From Salinibacterium sp. (lineage in GTDB: Bacteria > Actinomycetota > Actinomycetes > Actinomycetales > Microbacteriaceae), in NCBI GenBank assembly GCA_019638845.1, contig JAHBSZ010000006.1:62001-126000 (forward strand): a DNA stretch of 64,000 nucleotides, read 5' to 3'. A model generated the notes under the pieces. That model did no database searches. It was given only the letters and a program-made list of their open reading frames with translations, and had not been told where the DNA came from. Positions 25,311 through 33,905 of the stretch are shown one piece after another. A program made the position numbers and the translations under genes. How positions within the stretch are numbered: the first letter of the stretch is position 1; every line of letters starts with the position of its first letter.

Positions 25311-25942
25311 GCGGGCGCTCTTTCTGCTTCGACGGGTACTGCCCGTTTCGGTTCCGGCACTCTCAACAGAGGAAGGGTGACATTGACCATCGGCCCGATC
25401 AGAAGCGCGAACGCGAGCGTGCCGAGGCCGACGTTGCCGCCGAGAAGCCATCCGATCGCGAGCACTGTGACCTCGATTGACGTGCGCACCGCCCAGATCG
25501 GCCACCCCGTGCGGTGGTGGATGCCCGTCATGAGTCCATCACGCGGGCCGGGCCCGAAGCGTGCTCCGATGTAGAGCCCGGTGGCGACGGCGAGCAGGAT
25601 GAGCCCGCCGGCGAGTAGAAGGATGCGCGCGATGAGGTCGTCCGTGGCAGGCATCATCCACAATCCGACCTCGATGCTCGGCCCGATCAAGAGCACGTTA
25701 GCGACGGTGCCGATTCCGGGCTTCTGGCGGATGGGGATCCACAGCAACAGCACGAGCGCTCCGATGACGTTGGTTACGACGGCGTAGTTGATGCCGGTAT
25801 GAAGCACGACCCCTTGGCTCAATACGTCCCAGGGCGCGATGCCCAACCCGGCGCGGATCATCATCGCAATCGCGAAGCCATAGAAGAACAGGCCGACGAG
25901 AAGCTGCGCGATGCGACGCGTGAGGGTCAGTGCTGGGGTCAT
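25307..25942 (-). CDS. YczE/YitT-like (DUF161) membrane protein
   Basis: A 211-residue protein with about five membrane segments, starting 'RIAQLLVGLFFYGFAIAMM'. 'GLGIAPWDVLSQGV' near 32 and 'GARFGPGPRDGLMTGIHHRT' near 128 are diagnostic of the YczE group. The gene faces the MocR regulator at 26004, an arrangement known for the YczR (MocR) / YczE pair, so it is the likely regulatory target. The transported substrate has not been established; a link to pyridoxal-type or amine ligands is inferred from MocR biology. Confidence 0.85.
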   Translation of the reverse strand: MTPALTLTRRIAQLLVGLFFYGFAIAMMIRAGLGIAPWDVLSQGVVLHTGINYAVVTNVIGALVLLLWIPIRQKPGIGTVANVLLIGPSIEVGLWMMPATDDLIARILLLAGGLILLAVATGLYIGARFGPGPRDGLMTGIHHRTGWPIWAVRTSIEVTVLAIGWLLGGNVGLGTLAFALLIGPMVNVTLPLLRVPEPKRAVPVEAERAPA

Positions 25943-25950
25943 GGCTCAAT

Positions 25951-26031
25951 CCAATTCCGTAATTGGACTGGGATCAAGATGCCAATTTGGTTAGGGTGGA
26001 CGCATGAGTTCGCTATCAGCACGCCAATTGG
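25951..26031. promoter_or_regulatory. CCAATT box array between yczE-like gene and mocR
   Basis: CCAATT-CCGT-AATTGG at 25951-25966, CCAATTTGG at 25982-25990 and CCAATTGG at 26024-26031, the last inside the first codons of the MocR gene. These AT-rich repeats stand out from the surrounding sequence and are candidate MocR half-sites. TAGGGT at 25992-25997, six bases before the ATG, would make the regulator mRNA leaderless. Confidence 0.6.
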
Positions 26032-27419
26032 CCACTCTTTTGTTCGGTTGGCGTGACGGTCGAGTGGCCTACAGCGCTCTGGCGGACCGAATCCGGCTCC
26101 TCATTCTCGACGGTCGGGTCGGGTCGGGCACACGCCTTCCGGCCGAACGCGAACTCGCGGCGCAGTTGCAGGTGAGCCGCACGACGGTCACGGCGGCATA
26201 CGCAGAACTGCGTGATGTCGGATTCCTCTCGAGCGTGCGCGGGTCGGGAAGTATGGCCCAGCTTCCGTTCACCGTTCCCGCAGCTTTCCAATCGCAGCCC
26301 GGATACCTCGACTTCAGCAAAGCGACGATGCCGGCAATCCCGGGGGTCGTCGCCGCGGCGCAACTCGCGGCGGAGCAGTTGCCCGGATACCTTGGCGAAT
26401 CAGGGTTTGACCCGGTGGGCATCGCGGTGTTGAGAGAAGCGCTCGCGGATCGATATACCGCTCGGGGGTTACCCACGACACCCGACCAGATCATGGTGAC
26501 GATCGGTGCACAGCACGCGATCGCCCTCATCGCGCGCACCGTGATGGCGCGCGGTGACCGCGCCCTCATCGAAAATCCGACCTACCCGCACGCGCTCGAT
26601 GCGCTCAAGGCCGCAGGCGCCCGCATCGCCCCGGTGAGTGTGACCGCGGATGAGGGCTGGGACGAGATCGCACTCGAGCAGGTGATCCAACGCACGAGTC
26701 CGTCGTTGGGGTACTTGATGCCGGACAACCACAACCCGACCGGTGTGAGCATGCCTGATGACGTGCGGGAGCGCGTGCTTGCTCTCGCCGCACGGCATGG
26801 CACCACCCTCGTCGCGGACGAGACGATGGGCGAGCTCAATCTCGACGGGCGGCCCGCCGGTCTCCCGTTTGCGGCGCACGGTAGCGCGATCCTGATCGGC
26901 TCGGTGGGCAAGAGCGTGTGGGGCGGTGTGCGGATCGGGTGGATCCGTGCCGACAGAACGGTCATCCAGCGCCTCATTCGGGCGCGCACGTCCGGCGACC
27001 TGGGCACGCCGATCCTCGATCAGCTCCTCGTCACGAACCTGCTCAGGGACTATGACGCGATCCTCGATGCCCGGCGCGCGTACCTCCGCGAGGGCCGGGA
27101 CCGGCTCGAGCGACTGCTCGCAGCACGGCTGCCGGAGTGGCGAGTGCCGCACGCGCAGGGTGGGCTGACGGCGTGGGTGAATCTGGGGCATCCGGTCAGT
27201 TCGCAACTGGCGATCGCCGCGCGCAACGAGGGGCTCGTGATTGCGGCCGGTCCGCGGTTCGGGGTTGATGGCGCGTTCGAGCGATTCTTGAGGATCCCGT
27301 TTTCCTACTCTGCAGCGGATACCGAGCGCGGCGTCGACGCTTTGGCCAGAGCCTGGGCATCCGTCGGGCGCCACCCCATGCCCGAGACGAGCATCGATCT
27401 CACGACCTCGGTCGTGTAA
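26004..27419 (+). CDS. MocR-type regulator (GntR HTH fused to aminotransferase), YczR-like
   Basis: A 471-residue fusion. The N-terminal GntR winged helix ('AYSALADRIRLLILDGRVGS', 'RLPAERELAAQLQVSRTTVT', about 23-75) is joined to a class I aminotransferase-fold domain (about 110-460). The PLP Schiff-base lysine is near residue 303 in 'IGSVGKSVWGGVR'; 'PDNHNPTG' near 240 is the usual cofactor-pocket motif. MocR proteins sense PLP or its adducts and act as regulators rather than transaminases. Its target is very probably the divergent yczE-like gene plus itself. Confidence 0.9.
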   Translation: MSSLSARQLATLLFGWRDGRVAYSALADRIRLLILDGRVGSGTRLPAERELAAQLQVSRTTVTAAYAELRDVGFLSSVRGSGSMAQLPFTVPAAFQSQPGYLDFSKATMPAIPGVVAAAQLAAEQLPGYLGESGFDPVGIAVLREALADRYTARGLPTTPDQIMVTIGAQHAIALIARTVMARGDRALIENPTYPHALDALKAAGARIAPVSVTADEGWDEIALEQVIQRTSPSLGYLMPDNHNPTGVSMPDDVRERVLALAARHGTTLVADETMGELNLDGRPAGLPFAAHGSAILIGSVGKSVWGGVRIGWIRADRTVIQRLIRARTSGDLGTPILDQLLVTNLLRDYDAILDARRAYLREGRDRLERLLAARLPEWRVPHAQGGLTAWVNLGHPVSSQLAIAARNEGLVIAAGPRFGVDGAFERFLRIPFSYSAADTERGVDALARAWASVGRHPMPETSIDLTTSVV

Positions 27420-27534
27420 CTAATCCGCCGGGAGTACGCGCCGGTGCAAGGTATCGAGGGATAATTTCCGTAGCACTCCGACGTGCCCAGAATGTCCTCG
27501 CTGCCCCTGGCCCAGCACCAGAGAGTAAAAACAC

Positions 27535-30500
27535 GTGCACCTTTTCTCCGTCTTCAGCTTGCGCAACCGCGCGCTCATCGCGCTCGTTACGATCGTCATC
27601 GGCATCTTCGGTGGCATCTCCCTCACGACGCTCAAGCAGGAGCTGATTCCGTCACTCAACCTCCCGCAGATCTTCATCATCACGAGCTATCCCGGTGCGT
27701 CGCCAGCGGTCGTCGACAAGGATGTCTCGACCCCGATCGAAGCCGCAATTCAGGGAGTCGCAGGGCTCGAGTCGACGACGGCCACGTCGAGCGCCAACAT
27801 CTCGAGCATCACCGCCGCGTTCTCGTACGGAACCAACATCGCGACCGCCGAGCAGAAGGTCCAGCTCGCGATCAACCGCATTCAGGGCCTGCCGGATAGT
27901 GCCGACACGCGGGTTCTCACCTTCAACTTCTCTGATCTGCCGGTCATTCAGATCGCAGTCTCAAGTGATATGTCGGCCAACGACCTCTCGGCCAAGCTCG
28001 AAAACTCGACAGTCGTTGAGCTCAAGAAGATCGCCGACGTCAGCGACGCGAGCTTGCTCGGCACGACTGCCCAGCGACTGGTGATCACCCCGGATCCCCA
28101 GAAATTGCTCATCAACGGCCTGTCGAACCAGTCGATTCGGGATGCCCTCAAGAACAACGGCGTGCTGCTGCCGGCCGGACAGATAACCGAAGACGGTCAA
28201 ACCCTCACGGTGCAGGCCGGAACGCGTCTGACCTCATCCGACGAGATCGCGGCGCTGCCCCTGCTGGGCGGCAACTCGAGTTCAGTTGTCACGATCGCGG
28301 ATGTCGCTACAGTCTCGATCACGAGCGACCCCGTTACGGGTATCTCGCGTGTCAATGGCGAGCCCGCGCTCACCATTGCGATCACAAAGACCCCCGCTGG
28401 CAACACGGTCGCTGTGTCGCAGGCGGTTCGCGACCTCATCCCCGAACTCGAGAACGCCCTCGGCGACAATACCAAGTTCACGATCGCATTCGATCAGGCA
28501 CCATTCATCGAGGAGTCGATCAACAGCCTCGCCACGGAAGGATTGCTCGGCCTCGCCTTTGCGGTGATCGTGATCCTGCTGTTCCTGCTCTCCGTGCGCT
28601 CGACGCTCGTGACCGCGATCTCCATTCCCGCTTCGGTGCTCATCACGTTCATCGGCATGCAGGCCGCTGGCTACTCGCTCAACATCATCACGCTCGGCGC
28701 GCTGACCATCGCAATCGGGCGAGTGGTCGACGACTCCATCGTGGTCATCGAGAACATCAAGAGACACCTCTCGCTGGGTGAGGAGAAGCTCTCCGCGATC
28801 CTCGTTGCGGTGAAGGAAGTTGCGGGCGCTGTCACGGCATCCACCGCTACCACGGTGGCAGTATTCCTGCCCATCGCGCTCGTGGGCGACATCACAGGCG
28901 AGCTGTTCAGGCCCTTCGCACTCACGGTCACGATTGCGCTTGCGGCATCCCTCTTCGTGTCTCTCACGATTGTCCCCGTGCTCGCCTATTGGTTCCTCGG
29001 AAACAAGGCACCGCGCAAAGCACACGCCCCAGCGGCAAATACCGCCGTCGAAAAGCCGTCTCGCCTGCAACGGGGCTACCTGCCGATCATCAACTGGACC
29101 CTCAAGCGTCCGGTTGCCACGATCCTCGTGGCGGTGCTTCTGCTTGGCGCCACTGGTGCGCTCGTGCCCTTCATGAAGACGAACTTCATCGGCGACAGCG
29201 GACAGAACACGCTCACGGTGAGCCAGAAGCTTCCGCTCGGGGCGAGCCTCGACGCGCGCGATGAAGCCGCGACCAAGGTCGAGAAGGTGCTTCTCGGCAT
29301 CGACGGCGTCGAAACGGTTCAGCTCTCCATCGGCTCGAGTGGCAGTTCGCTGCGGGCAGCCTTCACCGGCTCGGGGGCGTCGACGTTCTCGCTCACGACC
29401 GATCCCACCGCTGACCAAGTGAAGCTTCAAGCGTCAGTGCGCGCTGCCGTTGAGAAGATCTCCGGTGCTGGTGAGGTCACGCTGCAGGCCGCCGGGGGCG
29501 GCTTCGCCTCGTCCACCATTGCGATCAACATCACGGCGACGAGCGAGAAGGAACTCCAGGACGCCTCCGACAAGATTCTCGCGGCCGTCAAGAAGCTCGA
29601 CGTGGTGGCAGAGGCGACGAGCAACCTCTCCGCCGATCAGCCCTTCATCGCCATCAACGTCGACCGTGACAAGGCGGCTGCGGCGGGCTTGAGTGAGATC
29701 GCCGTGGGCGGCATCGTCACCGCAGCGATGAACCCCAGTGCGGTCGGATCCGTCGTCATTGATGAGAAGACCCTGTCGATCTACATTCTCAATGACAGCG
29801 CACCGGTGACGATTCAGGAGCTCAAGGACTTCTCGATTCCCACCGCTACCGGGCTGCAGCCGCTGTCGAACATCGCCACCGTCGAACAGACGAATGGACC
29901 GGCGTCGATCACGACAATCAAGGGCGTTCGGTCGGCAACGGTATCGGTCACACCCAGCAGCGACAACGTGGGTACCGCCTCGCTCCAGGTGCAGAACGCT
30001 GTTGACAAGGCCAATCTGCCGGCCGGGGCATCCGCCACTCTCGGTGGGGTCACCGCGCAGCAGAGCGACGCGTTCAGCCAGCTCGGACTCGCGCTTCTGG
30101 TCGCCATTCTCATCGTGTACGTCGTCATGGTCGCAACGTTCAAGAGCCTGCGGCAGCCACTGCTGCTGCTGATCTCCGTTCCCTTCGCGGCCACGGGAGC
30201 CATTGCGCTCCAGGTGATCTCGGGCATCCCGCTCGGTGTGGCCTCGCTCATCGGCGTGCTGATGCTCATCGGGATCGTGGTGACCAACGCCATCGTGCTC
30301 GTCGACCTGATCAACCAATATCGTGCCAAGGGTGTCGGGGTCCGCGAAGCGATCATCGACGGAGCCTCTCGACGATTGCGGCCCATTCTGATGACCGCGA
30401 CCGCGACGATTTTCGCGCTGCTGCCGCTCGGCATCGGGCTCACGGGCAACGGTGGCTTCATCTCGCAACCGCTCGCGATCATCGTTATCGGTGGCCTCGT

Positions 30501-30861
30501 GTCGTCGACGTTGCTCACGCTCGTCGTGCTGCCGAGCCTCTACTACCTCGTCGAGGGTTCTCGCGAGCGCCGCGCGGGTCTCGGGCTCTCGCCCCTGCCC
30601 GTGTGGCAGAACGCTATTGCGATAGTGACAACCCTCGTGGGTGGTGTGCTTTTGGCGGCCGGCGTAGCGCTCGTTCGCTCCCCCGACGGCTCGGCGTTCG
30701 GACAAGACGTGAGCGTTCTCGACGGAACGCCCTTCACCGACTTCGGCGGAGCAGGAACCGTCTCGATCGTGGTGGGTGCAGTCCTGCTTGCTGTCACCGC
30801 GGCAATTATCGTGATTCGAGTGCGGGCCGACCGTCTCGCGTTGCGTGCTGTTCGCGCCTAG
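27535..30861 (+). CDS. RND-family efflux permease (HAE1-like)
   Basis: A 1108-residue, 12-helix permease. The opening 'FSLRNRALIALVTIVIGIFG' and 'SYPGASPAVVDKDVSTPIEA' belong to AcrB-like HAE1 proteins. The central helices carry the proton-relay region 'GALTIAIGRVVDDSIVVIEN' near 387 (two adjacent Asp), and the second half repeats the plan ('LIGIVVTNAIVLVDLINQYR' near 914). An extra pair of C-terminal helices (about 1020-1045 and 1070-1095) is added. No membrane-fusion protein or outer-membrane factor gene is nearby, as expected in a monoderm. GTG start. The stop overlaps the GNAT gene stop in CTAG. Confidence 0.92.
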   Translation: MHLFSVFSLRNRALIALVTIVIGIFGGISLTTLKQELIPSLNLPQIFIITSYPGASPAVVDKDVSTPIEAAIQGVAGLESTTATSSANISSITAAFSYGTNIATAEQKVQLAINRIQGLPDSADTRVLTFNFSDLPVIQIAVSSDMSANDLSAKLENSTVVELKKIADVSDASLLGTTAQRLVITPDPQKLLINGLSNQSIRDALKNNGVLLPAGQITEDGQTLTVQAGTRLTSSDEIAALPLLGGNSSSVVTIADVATVSITSDPVTGISRVNGEPALTIAITKTPAGNTVAVSQAVRDLIPELENALGDNTKFTIAFDQAPFIEESINSLATEGLLGLAFAVIVILLFLLSVRSTLVTAISIPASVLITFIGMQAAGYSLNIITLGALTIAIGRVVDDSIVVIENIKRHLSLGEEKLSAILVAVKEVAGAVTASTATTVAVFLPIALVGDITGELFRPFALTVTIALAASLFVSLTIVPVLAYWFLGNKAPRKAHAPAANTAVEKPSRLQRGYLPIINWTLKRPVATILVAVLLLGATGALVPFMKTNFIGDSGQNTLTVSQKLPLGASLDARDEAATKVEKVLLGIDGVETVQLSIGSSGSSLRAAFTGSGASTFSLTTDPTADQVKLQASVRAAVEKISGAGEVTLQAAGGGFASSTIAINITATSEKELQDASDKILAAVKKLDVVAEATSNLSADQPFIAINVDRDKAAAAGLSEIAVGGIVTAAMNPSAVGSVVIDEKTLSIYILNDSAPVTIQELKDFSIPTATGLQPLSNIATVEQTNGPASITTIKGVRSATVSVTPSSDNVGTASLQVQNAVDKANLPAGASATLGGVTAQQSDAFSQLGLALLVAILIVYVVMVATFKSLRQPLLLLISVPFAATGAIALQVISGIPLGVASLIGVLMLIGIVVTNAIVLVDLINQYRAKGVGVREAIIDGASRRLRPILMTATATIFALLPLGIGLTGNGGFISQPLAIIVIGGLVSSTLLTLVVLPSLYYLVEGSRERRAGLGLSPLPVWQNAIAIVTTLVGGVLLAAGVALVRSPDGSAFGQDVSVLDGTPFTDFGGAGTVSIVVGAVLLAVTAAIIVIRVRADRLALRAVRA

Positions 30862-31313
30862 AGGGGGAGCTCCATGCAGAGACTTGATTCGGAGTCGATG
30901 TACGGGCCGAAGCGAGGAATCAGCCGGTAGCCGCGTTTCTCGTACAGCGCGAGCGCCGCGTCTGATCGATTGCCGGTTTCGAGTCGGATGACGCGGGCGC
31001 CCGCGCCCCGGGCGTGCTCCTCGAGAGCGTCCAGCACGCCGCCGGCAACACCTCGGCCCCGAGCGAGGTCTGACACGAACAGCCGTTTGAGCTCTGCGGA
31101 CTCCCCGTCGAGCACGAGTGCGGCCATACCGACTGCGGTCGTGTCCATGCGCCCGACAAAGACCGTCACTCCCGGTTCCTCGAGTTCCTCGGGGGTGAGG
31201 AAGAAGTTCTCGTCGGCGGGATACAGCGCGGCGGAGAACATCTCGCCCGCACGGAGGAGTTCGGCGACCCCAGGTGCGCGCGGGGATTCGATGGTGATGG
31301 CGAGCCGTGTCAT
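30858..31313 (-). CDS. GNAT family N-acetyltransferase
   Basis: A 151-residue acetyltransferase. Motif A is 'AELKRLFVSDLARGRGVAGG' near 73-92, then 'VIRLETGNRSDAALALYEKR' and 'GYRLIPRFGPYIDSESSLCM', the same ending as the GNAT at 9392-9844 ('GYTRIPNFGYYVDSPHSLCF'). The two are therefore paralogues of one subgroup. The acceptor is unknown. Monocistronic and convergent with the RND permease, sharing a CTAG at the stops. Confidence 0.87.
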   Translation of the reverse strand: MTRLAITIESPRAPGVAELLRAGEMFSAALYPADENFFLTPEELEEPGVTVFVGRMDTTAVGMAALVLDGESAELKRLFVSDLARGRGVAGGVLDALEEHARGAGARVIRLETGNRSDAALALYEKRGYRLIPRFGPYIDSESSLCMELPL

Positions 31314-31600
31314 CCGGTCAACCTAGTGCTTTCTTCGTCTATGGAGTAACGTTGACAAGTCGGCTCAAGACAGCGGAAGAGTTTCCGCATGGGTTTGTAA
31401 GTCTTGCGGGCCGGATTACCAGCGCAAATGTCTGTGTAGAAAAGCACAGCCAGTTGGTGACATCACACGAATGTATGTGACGGCCTCGGTCAAAGACTGC
31501 CCGGGTTCAGTAGTGCGTGGCTGTGTTTATGGAGCACAGTCGGCGTTCTACCTTCATGCGAACTGTGTGCATTTCGAATACACAGAACCCGGAAAGAACT
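31314..31600 (+). promoter_or_regulatory. Long, AT-richer leader of the DEAD-box helicase gene
   Basis: This 287-bp gap has no convincing gene. It holds TTGACA at 31352 with no good -10 at the expected distance, and small hairpins CTGTG/CACAG (31521-31539) and CTGTGT/ACACAG (31563-31585), the second just ahead of the GGAAAG ribosome site. Two start-stop mini-ORFs of three sense codons begin at 31389 and 31428; a 45-codon frame at 31471-31608 overlaps the helicase start. Long structured leaders are usual for cold-induced helicase genes. Confidence 0.4.
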
Positions 31601-33643
31601 ATGCCTAACTTCAGCAAGCCCTCCACCGGAGGCAAGAAGCCCTACAAGTCCGCAGGCGCCCCTAAAGGCGCGCAGCGTGAGGGTCACCGCGGGTTCCGTG
31701 CCGACGCCGCTGCCGCACCCAAGAAGCGTTGGACGCAGGATGACCGTGCCGCACGCACCGGCGACCGCCCGACTGGCTCGGCTCGCCCGGCCCGCGAGGA
31801 CCGCCGTCCCGACTGGAGCCCTCGCGATTCCAAGCCCGCACAGCGCCCCGCATATGGCGACCGCACCGAGCGTCCCGCGTACGGCGACCGCAAGCCGGCC
31901 CGCCCGAGCTACGGCGACCGTCCGGAGCGCACCGAGCGTCCTTCGTACAACAACGATCGGCCCGCCCGCCCCGCGTACGGCGACCGGACCGAGCGTCCCG
32001 CCCGGTCCGAGCGTCCCGCGTACAACGATCGCGCTCCGCGTGCGGACCGCCCGAGCTATGACCGCCCGGCGCGCGCCGAGCGTCCCGCGTACAACGATCG
32101 CGCCCCGCGCACGGACCGCCCGAGCTATGACCGCCCGGCGCGTACCGAGCGTCCCGCGTACAACAATGATCGTCCGGCTCGCAGCTACGACCGCCCCGAG
32201 CGCACAGAGCGCCCGAGCTACGATCGCGCCGACCGTCCGGCCCGTTCCTATGACCGCCCAGAGCGCACGGAGCGCCCGGAGCGCCCGCGTTACGAGCGTG
32301 ATGACCGCCCGGCTCGCAGCTACGACCGTCCGGACCGCGCCCCGCGTTCGTACGACCGTGACGACCGTCCGGCCAAGCGCGAGAGCGACTTCTACACGGC
32401 GCGTGCCACGAGTGGCCCCGTCGAAGACGTCGTGCTCGAGCGTCTCGAGGCTGCCGTCATCACGGCGAGCGACGTCGAAGGTGTGACCTTCGGTGACCTC
32501 GGACTCGGCAACAACATCGTGCGCCAGCTCGCGAGCATGGGTGCCGAGGCTCCCTTCGCGATCCAGGCCGCGACTATCCCGGATGTGCTCGCAGGCAAGG
32601 ATGTCCTCGGACGCGGAAAGACCGGCTCGGGCAAGACCATCGCCTTCGGTGCACCGCTCGTTGAGCGCCTCATGGAGAACAACGGCGGCAAGGATCGCCA
32701 GATGGGCCGCAAGCCGCGCGCCCTCATCCTCGCCCCTACCCGCGAACTCGCGCAGCAGATCGACCGCACCGTGCAGCCCATCGCACGTTCCGTGGGCCTG
32801 TTCACCACGACCATCGTTGGTGGCGTTCCCCAGTACAAGCAGGTTTCGGCACTCCAGCGCGGCGTCGACATCGTCATCGCGACCCCGGGTCGCGTCGAGG
32901 ACCTCATCGAACAGGGTCGCCTCGACCTTTCCAACGTCTTCGTGACGGTGCTCGATGAGGCCGACCACATGTGCGACCTCGGATTCCTCGAGCCCGTGCA
33001 GCGCATCCTGCAGGAGACCAAGGAGGGTGGCCAGAAGCTGCTCTTCTCGGCAACCCTCGACAAGGGTGTTGCAACCCTCGTCAAGCAGTTCCTCGTGGAG
33101 CCTGCAGTTCACGAGGTCGCCGGTGAAGACCAGGCCTCGTCGACCATCGACCACCGGGTGCTCCTGATCGAGCAGCGCGACAAGCGCGCGATCATCGAGC
33201 AGCTCGCCGCGGGCGACGGCAAGACGCTCATCTTCACCCGCACCCGTGCGTTTGCAGAAGAGATGAGCGACTACCTCGAGGACGCGGGCATCCCTGCGAC
33301 CAGCCTGCACGGCGACCTCAACCAGTCCCGCCGCACGCGCAACCTCCAGCTGCTCACGAGCGGCCGGGTCAACGTGCTGGTAGCGACGGATGTCGCGGCA
33401 CGCGGCATCCACGTCGATGACATCTCGCTCGTCATTCAGGCGGATGCACCCGAGGAGTACAAGACCTACCTGCACCGCTCGGGCCGTACGGGCCGCGCTG
33501 GCAAGCAGGGCACGGTCGTTACCCTCATCAACCGCAACCGCCGTCGCAAGATGGACGAGCTGCTGGGCCGCGCCGAGATCGACGCCACGAGCGAGTACGC
33601 AGCTCCGGGCGACGCCCTTCTCGCGGAGCTCGCCGCGCTGTAG
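31601..33643 (+). CDS. DEAD-box ATP-dependent RNA helicase with repetitive basic N-terminus
   Basis: A 680-residue helicase that would unwind RNA in ribosome assembly, mRNA decay or cold adaptation. The core has the Q-motif region near 294-315, Walker A 'GKTGSGKT' near 340, 'PTRELAQQ' (Ia), 'VLDEADH' near 452 (II), 'FSATLD' (III) and 'HRSGRTGRAG' (VI). Unusually, the first ~285 residues precede the core and are low-complexity, rich in Arg, Pro, Tyr and Asp ('RPAYGDR', 'RPSYDRP' units), with a 69-bp DNA-level tandem repeat. I start at ATG 31601, which has GGAAAG five bases upstream; in-frame codons continue to 31517. Confidence 0.94.
   Translation: MPNFSKPSTGGKKPYKSAGAPKGAQREGHRGFRADAAAAPKKRWTQDDRAARTGDRPTGSARPAREDRRPDWSPRDSKPAQRPAYGDRTERPAYGDRKPARPSYGDRPERTERPSYNNDRPARPAYGDRTERPARSERPAYNDRAPRADRPSYDRPARAERPAYNDRAPRTDRPSYDRPARTERPAYNNDRPARSYDRPERTERPSYDRADRPARSYDRPERTERPERPRYERDDRPARSYDRPDRAPRSYDRDDRPAKRESDFYTARATSGPVEDVVLERLEAAVITASDVEGVTFGDLGLGNNIVRQLASMGAEAPFAIQAATIPDVLAGKDVLGRGKTGSGKTIAFGAPLVERLMENNGGKDRQMGRKPRALILAPTRELAQQIDRTVQPIARSVGLFTTTIVGGVPQYKQVSALQRGVDIVIATPGRVEDLIEQGRLDLSNVFVTVLDEADHMCDLGFLEPVQRILQETKEGGQKLLFSATLDKGVATLVKQFLVEPAVHEVAGEDQASSTIDHRVLLIEQRDKRAIIEQLAAGDGKTLIFTRTRAFAEEMSDYLEDAGIPATSLHGDLNQSRRTRNLQLLTSGRVNVLVATDVAARGIHVDDISLVIQADAPEEYKTYLHRSGRTGRAGKQGTVVTLINRNRRRKMDELLGRAEIDATSEYAAPGDALLAELAAL
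32009..32146 (+). repeat. 69-bp (23-residue) tandem repeat in the helicase gene
   Basis: Two full units (32009-32077 and 32078-32146) and a partial third from 32147 encode 'ERPAYNDRAPR-' followed by '-DRPSYDRPAR-'. Identity is high at the DNA level as well as the protein level, which indicates recent duplication rather than only selection for composition. Copy number should vary between strains. Confidence 0.75.
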
Positions 33644-33662
33644 TACTACGCCGCAAGGCAAC

Positions 33663-33700
33663 CGAAGGCGCTCACTTCCGAGAGGGAGTGCGCGCCTTCG
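33663..33700 (+). terminator. Hairpin downstream of the DEAD-box helicase gene
   Basis: A 17-bp stem with 15 matches (CGAAGGCGC...GCGCCTTCG) and a four-base loop GAGA, starting 20 bp after the stop codon. It has the size and strength of a transcription terminator but no following U-tract. The remainder of the 262-bp gap up to the VanZ gene holds only the GC-rich repeat at 33707-33777. Confidence 0.6.
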
Positions 33701-33706
33701 TCGTCC

Positions 33707-33777
33707 CGCGCCGTCCCCGACCCCGCGTCACTCCCGGGGTCCGCGCCGTCCCCGACCCCGCGCCGTCCCCGACCCCG
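33707..33777. repeat. Three copies of a 19-bp GC-rich repeat
   Basis: CGCGCCGTCCCCGACCCCG occurs at 33707-33725, 33742-33760 and 33759-33777; the last two share two bases and so are head-to-tail. Non-coding, pyrimidine-rich on the plus strand. Function unknown; it could extend the terminator region or be a slippage-prone simple repeat. Confidence 0.65.
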
Positions 33778-33905
33778 ACGTGGGCGTTGCGGAGGACGGC
33801 ACGCCGCCACTCCGGTGCCAGCGCGGCCGCGAGCGGCGTGTGATCCTCCGCACGGGTTTGGGAGGGCGCAGCGGCATGTGGCTGGGTGAGAGAGAATTGC
33901 GCGAT

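Noticed and set aside
28282-29430. 382-codon antisense frame inside the RND permease gene (and a similar one at 29434-30705)
   Set aside because: Highly charged, His/Arg/Glu-rich shadow translation with no ribosome site; arises from third-position GC bias of the real gene.
31471-31608. 45-codon frame overlapping the helicase start, as an independent gene
   Set aside because: No good ribosome site and atypically low third-position GC; kept only as a possible leader element.
31490-33661. 723-codon open frame antisense to the DEAD-box helicase
   Set aside because: It is a mirror of the GC-rich, repetitive codons of the helicase; product is low-complexity Arg/Ala/Thr with no domain, while the plus strand has all helicase motifs.
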